Shown one piece after another: positions 1 to 8,395 of a stretch of DNA of 36,454 nt. Source of the stretch: Gemmata massiliana (lineage in GTDB: Bacteria; Planctomycetota; Planctomycetia; Gemmatales; Gemmataceae); assembly GCA_000531095.1 (NCBI GenBank), contig HG799464.1:933703-970156 (forward strand). The letters run 5' to 3'. The first letter of the stretch is position 1; each line of letters starts with the position of its first letter. The notes under the pieces are model-generated. The model saw only the letters and a program-made list of their open reading frames with translations. It did not search any database and was not told the origin of the DNA. Position numbers and translations under genes: made by a program.

Positions 1-178
1 GGGAGGAAAGGCAACCTAACCCCCTAACCCCCTTCCCTAAGAAGGAAGGGGGAACAGAACCAAATACAGCCGACACAAAACAACCCGAGGTGGTTTTAAG
101 CCCCTCTCCGTGCTCCGGCCCGCGCGAAGCTCCGCTGACAGGGCCGGAGAGCAAACAGGGAGGGGTTGGGGAGGGGTT
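1..178. repeat. Palindromic repeat, copy A, inside a coding region
   Basis: This stretch matches the repeat at about 12441-12618 over most of its length. Shared blocks include the start (GGCAACCTAACCCC), the short hairpin CCTTCCCTAAGAAGGAAGG, the stem around GTGCTCCGGCCC and GGGCCGGAGAGC, and the end (AGGGGTTGGGGAGGGGTT). The ends are imperfect inverted repeats of each other (AACCTAACCCC against GGGGAGGGGTT), like a MITE or palindromic element. The middle (about 55-95) differs between the copies. The left edge may lie outside the window. The repeat is open in the frame of the downstream gene from base 3 onward. No transposase is linked to it here. Confidence 0.75.
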
Positions 179-1529
179 GCTTCTCCGTTCTTCTATCCTC
201 GAAGGGTTCCTCTGGGGCGCGGCCGTCTGGCTGAAGCCGCACGTGGTAGTACCGGCGTTCCTCGTGTGGGTGGTGTCCGCCGTACTTCTGGTTCGGCGCG
301 AGTCGCAATCCCGTGTGCTGGCCGATCTGGGTGCGCTAATTACGGGCGGGTTGCTCGCGGGTGCGCCGGGAATCGCGTGGCTGATCGGGACCGGCGCGTG
401 GCCGCACTTCCTCGACATCTTCCTCAACTGGAACCCCGCGTACTTCGCCGATTCCGGTTCACTCAACGACCGGGCCGGAACGCTCTTCAAGTGTTTCCGC
501 CCGTGGAGCGTGTTGCACTACCCGGCAATCGCGATCGCGGTGCTCGCGTTGTGGGAGGGACGAGTGTGGTCACGCACTTCCGGTCCGCCCGCGCGCTTGC
601 CCCGCCCGCGGCGGTGGTATTCGCCAGCCGAAAGTGAGGGTGCCGCGTCCGCGCGCCTGCTGTTGGCCGCGCTGTATTTGGGGTGGCTGGCACAGGCCGT
701 GTTCCTGCAACGGGGGTTCGAGTACGTTCACGCGCCGCTCTTGTTACTCGCGTTCGCGGTCGTCGCGAGCCAGCGGTGGTGTTTCGGATTCGTGTACCTA
801 CTGTGGTTCGTAGCGGTCGGCGCGCTGCTGAACGTTGCAGACGTGGACCCGCGCGCAGCACGGGTGGCGAGCGCGCTCAACCCGGACGCCCCCTACATCA
901 AGTTTGATAAGCACCCGCTCGCGGACTGGTCGGTGATGAAGTTGTGGCCTCGCGCGTGGAGCGAGGGCGGGTCGCCGGAACTCCGCGACCGGCTCGGCCA
1001 GTACACCGACATCCACTGCGGTACACAGTGGCGCGAACTCAACGACGTGGCGAACTACTTGAGAACGGTCGAGCCGCCCATCGGACCGGGCGAGCTCAAC
1101 TGCTGGAACGACAGCACGCACCCGCTGTACCTGATGCTCGATGTGGACCCGGCCACGCGGTACATGCACTACGGCACCGCGTTCGCAATCCGTGAAAGAG
1201 CCGACCTCCCCCCGGGCGAGAAGTCCAAGCGCCAACAAATCGCGGACGCGGTCGCTCGTTCGCGCCAGCGGTACGTGGTTAGTGACCTGCTCCGTATGTC
1301 CTGGAACCGAAATTCGCCCTACGATCCGAGTTCGTGGGTGCCCGGCGACCCGCTCCCGGTGTGGTTACCCGCGAACGAGCGCCAAAAGTTCCCGTGGAAC
1401 CAGCCCGTCGTGTACCGCTCGGGCCGCTACGTCGTTCACAAGATCGACCCGAACATCCCGCTCGGAACGATCCGCGTGCCCGACTGGGACTCGTTGGACC
1501 AACTCCCGTTCTTCGGGCCGGACGAATGA
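3..1529 (+). CDS. Polytopic membrane protein, 3' part (GT-C/GT87-like, tentative)
   Basis: The frame is open from base 3 to the TGA at 1527-1529, so the true start lies upstream of the window. A GTG at 90 is only an internal codon inside the repeat and is unlikely to be the start. After the repeat-encoded segment the protein has several hydrophobic spans: near 200-290 (GFLWGAAVWLKPHVVV), 330-390, 515-555, and a longer cluster at 645-840. A soluble C-terminal region of about 225 residues follows, rich in Trp, Pro and Tyr. This arrangement, with membrane spans first and a periplasmic C-terminal domain, resembles GT-C type lipid-linked sugar transferases (GT87/ArnT-like). I see no diagnostic catalytic motif, so the enzyme class is a guess. 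The repeat adds about 55 residues rich in Pro, Gly and charge just before the first visible span. Confidence 0.6.
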   Translation, partial: EERQPNPLTPFPKKEGGTEPNTADTKQPEVVLSPSPCSGPREAPLTGPESKQGGVGEGLLLRSSILEGFLWGAAVWLKPHVVVPAFLVWVVSAVLLVRRESQSRVLADLGALITGGLLAGAPGIAWLIGTGAWPHFLDIFLNWNPAYFADSGSLNDRAGTLFKCFRPWSVLHYPAIAIAVLALWEGRVWSRTSGPPARLPRPRRWYSPAESEGAASARLLLAALYLGWLAQAVFLQRGFEYVHAPLLLLAFAVVASQRWCFGFVYLLWFVAVGALLNVADVDPRAARVASALNPDAPYIKFDKHPLADWSVMKLWPRAWSEGGSPELRDRLGQYTDIHCGTQWRELNDVANYLRTVEPPIGPGELNCWNDSTHPLYLMLDVDPATRYMHYGTAFAIRERADLPPGEKSKRQQIADAVARSRQRYVVSDLLRMSWNRNSPYDPSSWVPGDPLPVWLPANERQKFPWNQPVVYRSGRYVVHKIDPNIPLGTIRVPDWDSLDQLPFFGPDE

Positions 1530-1808
1530 GGGGACACTCGGTGCCCGCGAACTTGAACCGGATTCCACTTTTTCGCGCGCCGGCGCGGGCAATTTTCGCG
1601 ACCGTATCGCCGCCCGGAACCGATTATCGTGGTTGTGCGGGTTAGCCCGGCGCGGTTGTATCACCTGCACAGCGGGCGCCGCGCAGCGCGCCATCACGAA
1701 GTGCGATCAGCACTTGTGTCCGCTCGGACGCGGTTTACAATCAATATCAATGTTACCCGCGCTCGCGGGGCACCAAACTCCCATCCCACCGTCGCCACGA
1801 GTTTCCCC

Positions 1809-3455
1809 ATGGCGCAGCAGATGATTACGCTCGAGGAAGCCGCGGAACGACTCGGCATCTCCCCGGAGGAGATGAAGAAGCGGCTCAAGACCGACCCCGA
1901 GTTCAAGAAACTCAGTCAGATCCGCGACGGGTCCACCGTGCGGTTCAAAGTTTCCGCCATCGACGAACTGGGGCGCCAGCTCGGTTTGGCCAGCGAGGAC
2001 GGGCTCCCGCTCGCCACGCAAGAGTTGGACCCGCCCGGCTCGGACGATTTCAAGGTGAAGGTACCCGATCGGGCACCGAAGAAGAGCGCCGACGACGACC
2101 TGCCGCTCGACCTCGGGAGCGCGGACGACGAGGTGTTTTCGCTCGCCGAGGAACCGAAACCGGCCCCGCCGAAGTCCGGTAAGATCGCGCCGAAGGCCCC
2201 CAAGAGTATGTCCGACAGCTCCCACGGCAGCTCGGACAGCGACGTGCGCCTCGACAGCGGGAAGATCAAGAAAGTCAAAGCGCCCGAACCCAAGAGCGAC
2301 GAGGCCGCGATCCCGACCGAAGAAATCGCGCTCGATTTCGGCGGTCCCGGCAGCGCGGTTATCAAGGGCGGGAGTTCGGCCAAATTATCCGCTCCCAAGA
2401 GCGGCAACTCGTCCGGCAAACTCGACCCGAGCAAGAGCAAGGGCGGGAAGTCCGGCAAGCCGCCGGTGGAGAACGACAGCAGCGAGTTCGAGCTGAGCCT
2501 CGACGCGGACAGCGACGACTTCGACCTCCAGATGAACCCGGACGCCGACGAGGTGGACCTGGGCAGCTTGCCCAAGGGCAAAAGCGGAAGCGACAAGCGC
2601 AGCAGCGCCAGCGGGATCAACCTCAGCGACCCGGCCGATAGCGGGATCTCGCTCGAAAAGAACAAGAAGAAGGTCGAAGAAGACAGCGACGAGTCGGACG
2701 TCGATTTCGAGCTCTCGCTCGATTCGTCCGCGGTCTCGTCCAGCACCAAACTCGGCGCGCCGAAGTCGGGCAAGTTGGTACTCGACTCCGACTCGGACAG
2801 CGAGTTCGAGCTGACGCTCGACGACTCCGGCGGCTCGCTCGAACAAGCGGCTCTGGAATCCGAAGCCCTGGCCGAAGAAGACAAGGGCGACATCTTCGAG
2901 ACCGATTTCGAGATCCCCTCAATGCCGGACGAGTCCGGGTCCGAGGCGGTCGCGCTGGAGTCGGACACGGACCTCGAACAGTCCGACTTTGAACTCGAAA
3001 TGGCCGACAGCGATGTGGCCGAAGCGAGCGGCGAAGAATCGGGTAGTGAAGTCGTACTGCTCGAGGACGAAGAAGAGGCTCGTCCGAAGGCAAAGGGGAA
3101 GCCCCAAGCGAAGGGGAAAAAGCGGCCCGTTGTCGAAGATGACGCCGATGTTGACCTGGCCGACGACTCGGCCACCGACGAGTCCGACGCCTCAGTATCC
3201 AAGGCACTTCGAGGCGCGAAGGCCGGGCGGCGCGGGTCTTCGGATTCGGTTGATGAAGAGTTCGTGGCGACCAAGCCGTGGGGCATTGTCCCGGTGTTGT
3301 TCCTCGCTCCCGCGCTGCTCTTCGCTCTGGTCGGCGCGTTGATGGGCTTCGAGTTGCTCCAGACGACATTGGGCTACCAGCAGCCCCGCAAGCCGGCCGC
3401 TCCGATCGTGCGCGGACTTGCCACGCAGTTCGACATGGAACTACAAGACCAGTGA
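1809..3455 (+). CDS. Membrane-anchored HTH protein with long acidic linker
   Basis: 548 residues from the ATG at 1809. Upstream in-frame codons back to 1629 look non-coding. Residues about 5-60 form an excisionase/MerR-type helix-turn-helix (ITLEEAAERLGISPEEMKKR, then a wing-like RDGSTVRFKVSAIDELG). Residues about 75-485 are low-complexity, very rich in Asp, Glu, Ser and Lys, and almost certainly disordered. The linker repeats a short motif of acidic residue-Phe-acidic-Leu/Ile type six times (FELSLD, FDLQMN, FELSLD, FELTLD, FEIPSM, FELEMA) and SGK-type basic patches. A single hydrophobic span lies at about 490-516 (GIVPVLFLAPALLFALVGAL), followed by a tail of about 30 residues. The likely topology is DNA-binding domain and linker inside, tail outside. 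Proteins with this plan occur in planctomycetes, but I know of no assigned function. A strong terminator follows at 3475. Confidence 0.85.
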   Translation: MAQQMITLEEAAERLGISPEEMKKRLKTDPEFKKLSQIRDGSTVRFKVSAIDELGRQLGLASEDGLPLATQELDPPGSDDFKVKVPDRAPKKSADDDLPLDLGSADDEVFSLAEEPKPAPPKSGKIAPKAPKSMSDSSHGSSDSDVRLDSGKIKKVKAPEPKSDEAAIPTEEIALDFGGPGSAVIKGGSSAKLSAPKSGNSSGKLDPSKSKGGKSGKPPVENDSSEFELSLDADSDDFDLQMNPDADEVDLGSLPKGKSGSDKRSSASGINLSDPADSGISLEKNKKKVEEDSDESDVDFELSLDSSAVSSSTKLGAPKSGKLVLDSDSDSEFELTLDDSGGSLEQAALESEALAEEDKGDIFETDFEIPSMPDESGSEAVALESDTDLEQSDFELEMADSDVAEASGEESGSEVVLLEDEEEARPKAKGKPQAKGKKRPVVEDDADVDLADDSATDESDASVSKALRGAKAGRRGSSDSVDEEFVATKPWGIVPVLFLAPALLFALVGALMGFELLQTTLGYQQPRKPAAPIVRGLATQFDMELQDQ

Positions 3456-3474
3456 CCGCTGAGACCGTTACCAA

Positions 3475-3514
3475 CACCGGGGCCGAGGTTTTTACCTCGG
3501 TCCTGGTGTTTTTT
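3475..3514 (+). terminator. Rho-independent terminator
   Basis: Arms 3475-3489 (CACCGGGGCCGAGGT) and 3494-3508 (ACCTCGGTCCTGGTG) pair with a TTTT loop and are followed by six T at 3509-3514. It lies 20 bases after the stop of the HTH protein and ends that transcript. Confidence 0.9.
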
Positions 3515-3589
3515 GGTGCGTTCTGTTGCTTCACTCGCAACAAATAGTTCGTTGTGACCCGTAAAAGAGCAACGAACAGGTGAACCTAT

Positions 3590-3915
3590 CGCCCCGGAGG
3601 TATTCGGCGCGGCCTCGAAGCCGGGTCCGGTCCCGGAGGCCACCAAGGATCGAATCCGTCGGCTCCCGGCCGAGCGGGTCGGAAGCCAGGCCGTCGGGGT
3701 GTCCCGGTCGTGGCTCCGGGGGGGTTCGTCAACACCCGGTACCGGGATCGCACCCCGCGTGATCCCGGAGCGCCCCAAAAAAGGCCGGCCCGGTCGTGAT
3801 CGAGGCGGACGAGTTGTGGAGCTTCGTGGGAACCAAGGGTGACGTGCGGGGGTGGTCGCTCTGGACGCGGGCACCCGGCGGGTGCTGGCGATGGTCCTCG
3901 GGACCACTAGGGCCA
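3590..3915 (+). pseudogene. Degraded IS1-family transposase
   Basis: Pieces of an IS1-type transposase appear in different frames. 3648-3726 reads DRIRRLPAER...GVSRSWLRG, resembling the helix-turn-helix. About 3720-3790 reads GFVNTRYRDRTPRDPGAPQK. 3796-3849 reads VIEADELWSFVGTKGDVR, and 3855-3912 reads VALDAGTRRVLAMVLGTT. The E/D-x-x-W-S-F-V-G and A-L-D-x-x-T-R-R-V-L blocks are typical of the IS1 DDE domain. At least two frameshifts separate the pieces and the C-terminal part is gone, so it cannot be active. No clear terminal inverted repeats were found. Confidence 0.65.
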
Positions 3916-4079
3916 CTACCGATTAACCGCTATGGTGGGGATTCACGCTGAATTCAGTGTTTTCAAGTTGGGCGCTTTGGGAGTAGCGGGGCGTGTGGGT
4001 TTACCGGTCAATGGTGGTTACCACGCCTCCATTGCCGGAGCCCCATGCGGTCCACTTATCAGGGTACCCGCGCCACCCC

Positions 4080-4310
4080 GGGTGACGCCCCCGGCACCTG
4101 CGCCTGATGCTCACCGCGTGGCTCGGTCGCGCGGTCCAACTGCCCAAGCGACGCACGTGCCCCCGAGGTGGTGTGGCGGGTAGTCCTATTCGCGGCGGCG
4201 TTCACCCGGGCGATCGCCGCCGCGTGCGCCAACGCCCACGCCCCGTCCGGGCAGGCGATATGGGATTACTTGTACCGGGCACTCCCTAGGCGGGCTCACG
4301 CCAGCGAGAG
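4080..4310 (+). pseudogene. Transposase N-terminal remnant (family uncertain)
   Basis: Two overlapping frames carry pieces that look like one broken N-terminal region: about 4101-4150 (LMLTAWLGRAVQLPKRRTCP) and 4168-4290 (VWRVVLFAAAFTRAIAAACA, then APSGQAIWDYLYRALPRR). The pattern of a helical, Arg- and Ala-rich region followed by a D/W-D-Y/A-L block resembles the start of IS4-like transposases common in Gemmata. A frameshift near 4165 separates the parts and no catalytic domain follows. The assignment rests on memory of family style, not a search. 3916-4080 between the two remnants holds nothing I recognise. Confidence 0.4.
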
Positions 4311-4400
4311 CAGTACCACTTGTTCCCTGCTGCGGTTGGGATTTGCTCAACACGCTACGATGAGAATGGAAGATCGCCCCCACGACGAAGGAGCACTCCC

Positions 4401-4745
4401 ATGTCGGAACCCACGCGCGAAGCGGTCGACCAGATGCAGGGGCCGGTGGTGCTGGAGTTCGGGGCGACCTGGTGCCCGCACTGTCTGGGAATTCAGTCGG
4501 ACATGGCCGCCCAACTCGCGAAGCACCCGAACGTGCAACACGTCCGCGTCGAAGACGGTAAGGGGAAGCCGCTCGGGCGCTCGTTCCGCGTTAAACTGTG
4601 GCCGACACTGGTGTTCCTGAACAACGGCGCGGTCGTGAACCAGTTCGTGCGCCCCGCGTCGGACGAGATTGCCAGGGGATTCGCTGAACTCACCAGCGGC
4701 GGGAACCTCGCGCCCGGAACGGTGTCAGCGAATCGCGCAGAATAG
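4401..4745 (+). CDS. Thioredoxin-family protein
   Basis: 114 residues from ATG 4401, with a good ribosome binding site (GAAGGAG) about 8 bases upstream. The sequence has the thioredoxin fold order: strand VVLEFGATWC, active site W24-C25-P26-H27-C28, and the cis-proline block KLWPTLVFLNNG with P68. The active site is WCPHC rather than the classical WCGPC. It has no signal peptide, so it should act in the cytoplasm as a thiol-disulfide reductase. It is a little longer at the C-terminus than E. coli thioredoxin, ending in a Ser/Gly/Asn tail. It stands alone between decayed IS DNA and a convergent kinase gene whose stop is only 41 bases away. Confidence 0.9.
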   Translation: MSEPTREAVDQMQGPVVLEFGATWCPHCLGIQSDMAAQLAKHPNVQHVRVEDGKGKPLGRSFRVKLWPTLVFLNNGAVVNQFVRPASDEIARGFAELTSGGNLAPGTVSANRAE

Positions 4746-4786
4746 CGAGGGGAAAAGTTCCCGGATGTGTTCGCCCCGACGCGATC

Positions 4787-7720
4787 TTACTGCCGGCCGA
4801 CGTCGGTGCGAAGTGTGCGGGCGCTCTCAACGATGCGCTTGAACTCGGGGGTGTCGCGGATGGGGTTCAGGTCTTTGTCTGTGTCCACGTGTTCGTGGCC
4901 GAAGCCCCTTCGGAGGGCCGCCGTTAGCAGCCGGATCGCTTCGGTTCGCGCCCCGGGCTGGACCTTATCCAACAGGGCGTACACGCACGCGGCCTGGTAC
5001 GCATTCACTGGCGACGGCTCGCGCTTGAGGACGTCGGTCGCGTCCGCGATGGCCTCTTTCGCGTTGCCCAACCGGGCGTGAAGCACGCCGCGCCCGGACT
5101 GCGCCGGAACGTAGTCCGGGTACATCTCTAGGAGCCGGTCCAACGTGCGAATGGCCTCGCGGTCCTTCCCCATTTTGCCCTGCGCGTGAGCCTTGTTCTG
5201 TTGCGCGGGGATCGAGCGCGGGTTCGCGACGAGTGCCGCGTCGAAGTCGCTGATGGCCCCGGCGAGGTCGGTGTTGAGGCGCACGATTCCACGAGCCACC
5301 AGTCCCACGTCATCCTCCGCGTTCAACTTCATCGCCTCGGCCAGATCCTTGGCCGCGCCGGTCGGGTCGCCGGACACGTGTTTGATTTGTGCCCGCATGC
5401 ACAGTGCTCGAACTTGCGGCGCGCCCAGTTCGGTCGCGTGCTCCAGGTCGCGCAGACCGGCGGGGTAGTTCTTCAACTCCTGGTTCGCTAGCGCGCGATT
5501 CAGGAAGACGTCGGCGGTATCGGGAAGCAATTCGGCGACTTTATCGAGATCGTCTTTCGCGCGGGCCGGATCGTGGGTCCGCAGTGCCACTAGCGCGCGG
5601 GCGTAGTACCCGCCCGAGTGGTCCGGGCGCAACGCGATCGCGGTGGTGTAGCACGCGGACGCATCCGAATACCGGCCCAGGTTCTCGTAACAGCGCCCGA
5701 GGCTCATGTGCGCGGAGAAGTCGCCCGGATCGAGTTCGACCGCCTTTCGCAGCAGTGGGAGCGCGTCCCGGTGCTTGCCGTTGGTCATGGCCTCGGTGCC
5801 AGACAGGTAGTAGTCCCCGGCAGTCGCGAGCGGCGCGTCTTTGGCTTTCTCGGCCGACTGTGCCGCGCCCTCAGACCGACCGAGTCGGCGCATCAGTTCG
5901 GCACGCTGCTCCCACAACGCCTTGGTCGCGCTCCCGGTTACCGTTTCGGCTAGTTCGTTCGCGCGAAGGGCCGAGCCGAGCGGTTCGTCCGTGGCGCCCC
6001 CAGTATTTGTGCGGAGCGATTGCCCGCGGGCGAGGAGCAGACAGACTTCGGCGAGTTTGGACCGCACCCGTTGCTGCTCGTCCGCGGGCAGCGCGCGAAA
6101 CTCGGGTCGCTGTTCCCACCGGACGTCCTCCGGCAACCCGTACCGCGCGAGGGCCTCCGTACACTTGGCGATTCCTCGCTCCACCGTGGCCGGCTCGGGG
6201 GCGCGCGTGCTGAGCAAGTAGTGCGCGGATTTCAAATCGTCGTCGAATTGCCGTGCGGCGACGGCCGCGTCGGACCGTTCCGCTCGGGTGCGCGCTGTGA
6301 CTAGGCCGCCGATGCACAACGTGAGCAACACGACGGCCACGGTCACGAGGCTCACGTTAGACGTCAACCGCGGGTGCCGGCGTGCCCACTTCCGCACGCG
6401 CTCGCGGACCGGGACGCGCGCGAACCGGAGCGGCAAATCCGCGCGGTGCCGGTCGAGATCGTCGCGAAGATCGGCCGCAGACTGGTACCGGTGGGTGGGG
6501 TCCGGTTCCAGACACTTGCGGACGATCGCCTCCAGTCCGCGTGCTACTTGTGAGTTCTTCGCACGCAGCCGGGGCGGGCGCGCGGAGCGCTCCGTCAGCA
6601 TGAGCGGGATCTCGTCTTCCAGTTTGCCCATAGGCACCCGGAACGGGTGCTCCCCGGTGAGCAACTCGAACAGGATGATGCCGAGCGCGTAGACGTCGCT
6701 GCGGCCGTCGGTCGTAGGGACGCGGTCGCGTACCGAGCGCAGGTGCTCCGGCGCCATGTAGGGCAGCGTCCCACCGATGTGCGCGCCGGGGGCCACAGCC
6801 CGCACCTTCAGATCCTCGGACACGCCGAAGTCGAGTAGCATCGGCTGGCCGTCGTCGGTGAGCAGCACGTTGGCCGGCTTCAGGTCGTTGTGCAGAATAC
6901 CGTGCGAGTGGGCGTGTTCCAGCCCGTCAGCGAGCCGCGCGCCGATCCAGCACACCGCATCGGGGTACGTGATCTCGCGCAGTACCTCTTGCGGCCCGCC
7001 CGCCCGGACCGGTCCGCGGACCGCACGCAGATGCGCCTCCGCCTCGTCCACCGCGACCGCCACCGATCCGAGCGACTTGGGACCGGTCCCGGCGCCCGTT
7101 CCCGGCGCGCGCGACCCGAGGGCCGGGATGTCCGTCTCCTCGCTCAGCCCCTTGAGAGTGTCGAGTAACTGCCGACCGGTCGCGGGGACGGCCGTGTTCC
7201 CGCGGAACCGGTGGAGCAGATGCGCGAGTGTGGCGACACCGAAGAACGGCATGCACACCGCCTGAAACGGTCCCTCGCGGTGCACCGAGTAAATGGGGAC
7301 GATGTTCGTGTGTTGGAGCCGCGCGAGAGTCTGCGATTCACCCGCGAGGTCGGCCGAGACCTTGAGCGCGACGAACCGGTCGGCGAGTTCGCCCTGGCGC
7401 GCGAGGTACACGCGACCGAACGTCCCGCGCCCGAGTACGGCGGCCAAATCGAACCCGGCAAAGTGGCTGTTCACTCGCGGGAACCGGTCGATTGCCGCGC
7501 GCAGCCGCTCAGCCGTCGCCGGATCGGACGCCCGCAGGTGGTCGATCAGCGCGACCGGTTCGAGACTCGCTTCCGGCGGCAGCCCGGCCTCACCGGTCCA
7601 GTTGCGGATCGTGCCAATGTCCGCGGGGTCTGCAGAAAGTTGAGGATCGGGTGCGGGAGTATCAGATGCGGGCGGAAGTAGATGGAGTTGGGCCGTGGGC
7701 GGGAAGTCACAGGCGCTCAT
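4787..7720 (-). CDS. Ser/Thr protein kinase with TPR repeats
   Basis: 977 residues from the ATG at 7720. The kinase domain spans about residues 90-430: glycine loop GRGTFGRVYL (about 95), VALKV lysine (about 118), catalytic loop HNDLKPAN (about 278), DFG (about 300) and APE in GGTLPYMAPEHL. The HRD arginine is Asn here (HND), so the enzyme is a non-RD-type kinase. One transmembrane span lies at about 453-475 (VSLVTVAVVLLTLCIGGLV). The rest (about 600-950) is a string of TPR repeats (for example SAHMSLGRCYENLGRYSDAS). The kinase should face the cytoplasm and the TPR part the other side, unless the topology is reversed. An insert of about 60 residues rich in Gly, Ala and Arg precedes the catalytic loop. 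Such kinase-TPR proteins are greatly expanded in Gemmata; substrates are unknown. Confidence 0.92.
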   Translation of the reverse strand: MSACDFPPTAQLHLLPPASDTPAPDPQLSADPADIGTIRNWTGEAGLPPEASLEPVALIDHLRASDPATAERLRAAIDRFPRVNSHFAGFDLAAVLGRGTFGRVYLARQGELADRFVALKVSADLAGESQTLARLQHTNIVPIYSVHREGPFQAVCMPFFGVATLAHLLHRFRGNTAVPATGRQLLDTLKGLSEETDIPALGSRAPGTGAGTGPKSLGSVAVAVDEAEAHLRAVRGPVRAGGPQEVLREITYPDAVCWIGARLADGLEHAHSHGILHNDLKPANVLLTDDGQPMLLDFGVSEDLKVRAVAPGAHIGGTLPYMAPEHLRSVRDRVPTTDGRSDVYALGIILFELLTGEHPFRVPMGKLEDEIPLMLTERSARPPRLRAKNSQVARGLEAIVRKCLEPDPTHRYQSAADLRDDLDRHRADLPLRFARVPVRERVRKWARRHPRLTSNVSLVTVAVVLLTLCIGGLVTARTRAERSDAAVAARQFDDDLKSAHYLLSTRAPEPATVERGIAKCTEALARYGLPEDVRWEQRPEFRALPADEQQRVRSKLAEVCLLLARGQSLRTNTGGATDEPLGSALRANELAETVTGSATKALWEQRAELMRRLGRSEGAAQSAEKAKDAPLATAGDYYLSGTEAMTNGKHRDALPLLRKAVELDPGDFSAHMSLGRCYENLGRYSDASACYTTAIALRPDHSGGYYARALVALRTHDPARAKDDLDKVAELLPDTADVFLNRALANQELKNYPAGLRDLEHATELGAPQVRALCMRAQIKHVSGDPTGAAKDLAEAMKLNAEDDVGLVARGIVRLNTDLAGAISDFDAALVANPRSIPAQQNKAHAQGKMGKDREAIRTLDRLLEMYPDYVPAQSGRGVLHARLGNAKEAIADATDVLKREPSPVNAYQAACVYALLDKVQPGARTEAIRLLTAALRRGFGHEHVDTDKDLNPIRDTPEFKRIVESARTLRTDVGRQ

Positions 7721-8395
7721 GTGGGCGATCGCCGGGGCGTAGTGGGAGGACGGCGGCCCGCGGTGCGGACCGTTCCAACACTACCTAGCACGAATCTGAT
7801 ACCGCGGGGGCACCGAAATGACGCATCTTGAGTTTTCGCGCGGAAGTGGAAACGCGGACCGAAGCCCACAAACCTGACCAGTTTCACCGGCGTGCTCCTG
7901 GCGCACCGTTCACCAGGTAGAAAACTCTTGCAGACCAGCTTTTGTTCGTGGCCCGGGCCTCTGGCCGGGGAACCGTCCCAGGCCAGAGGCCCGGGCCACC
8001 AAACCAAAACCGTAGGAACCACTCCAACACACCCCGTTTTCATTTTCTCGGTGTCAGCAGTGAACCGCACCAGCGTTGCCCGTGGCGATTGTGGTTTCAC
8101 ATGATTTCTGAACGAAGTGGTGTCCGAACCGAGACAGTGTATGCACGAAGTTAGCGCGCGTTGTAAATCGCTCTTATCAGCATTTTGGGATTCTCCACTT
8201 TCATTTGACTCAGTGAAATTCTCATCTACGGTTCGCCAGAGTGACCTGCCGTCGCGGGCACAGTATTCACGCGGGACCAAAAAGGCTCCCAAAGGCTCCG
8301 ATCCCAAACGGTCCCGGCCCGCGATCCACCGACCCACTCCACGGAACTCTCCAATCTGAAGCGGCTAAACCGCCGCTCACACCACCGAGAAATAG
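7721..8395. other. Intergenic region, divergent promoters expected
   Basis: About 675 bases between the divergent kinase and metzincin genes. A perfect inverted repeat lies at 7948-7999. Just before the plus-strand gene, 8361-8377 can form a small stem (GCGG-CTAAA-CCGC). Open frames in this stretch have no recognisable protein character. I cannot place the promoters with confidence. Confidence 0.5.
7948..7999. repeat. Inverted repeat with 19-base perfect arms
   Basis: Arms GTGGCCCGGGCCTCTGGCC (7948-7966) and its exact reverse complement (7981-7999) flank a 14-base spacer. The stem is GC-rich and there is no T-run, so it looks more like a REP-type extragenic palindrome than a terminator. It also lies upstream of both flanking genes, where a terminator is not expected. 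Confidence 0.75.

Noticed and set aside
7717-8337. 206-codon minus-strand frame in the kinase-metzincin gap
   Set aside because: It runs through the inverted repeat and has no recognisable motif.
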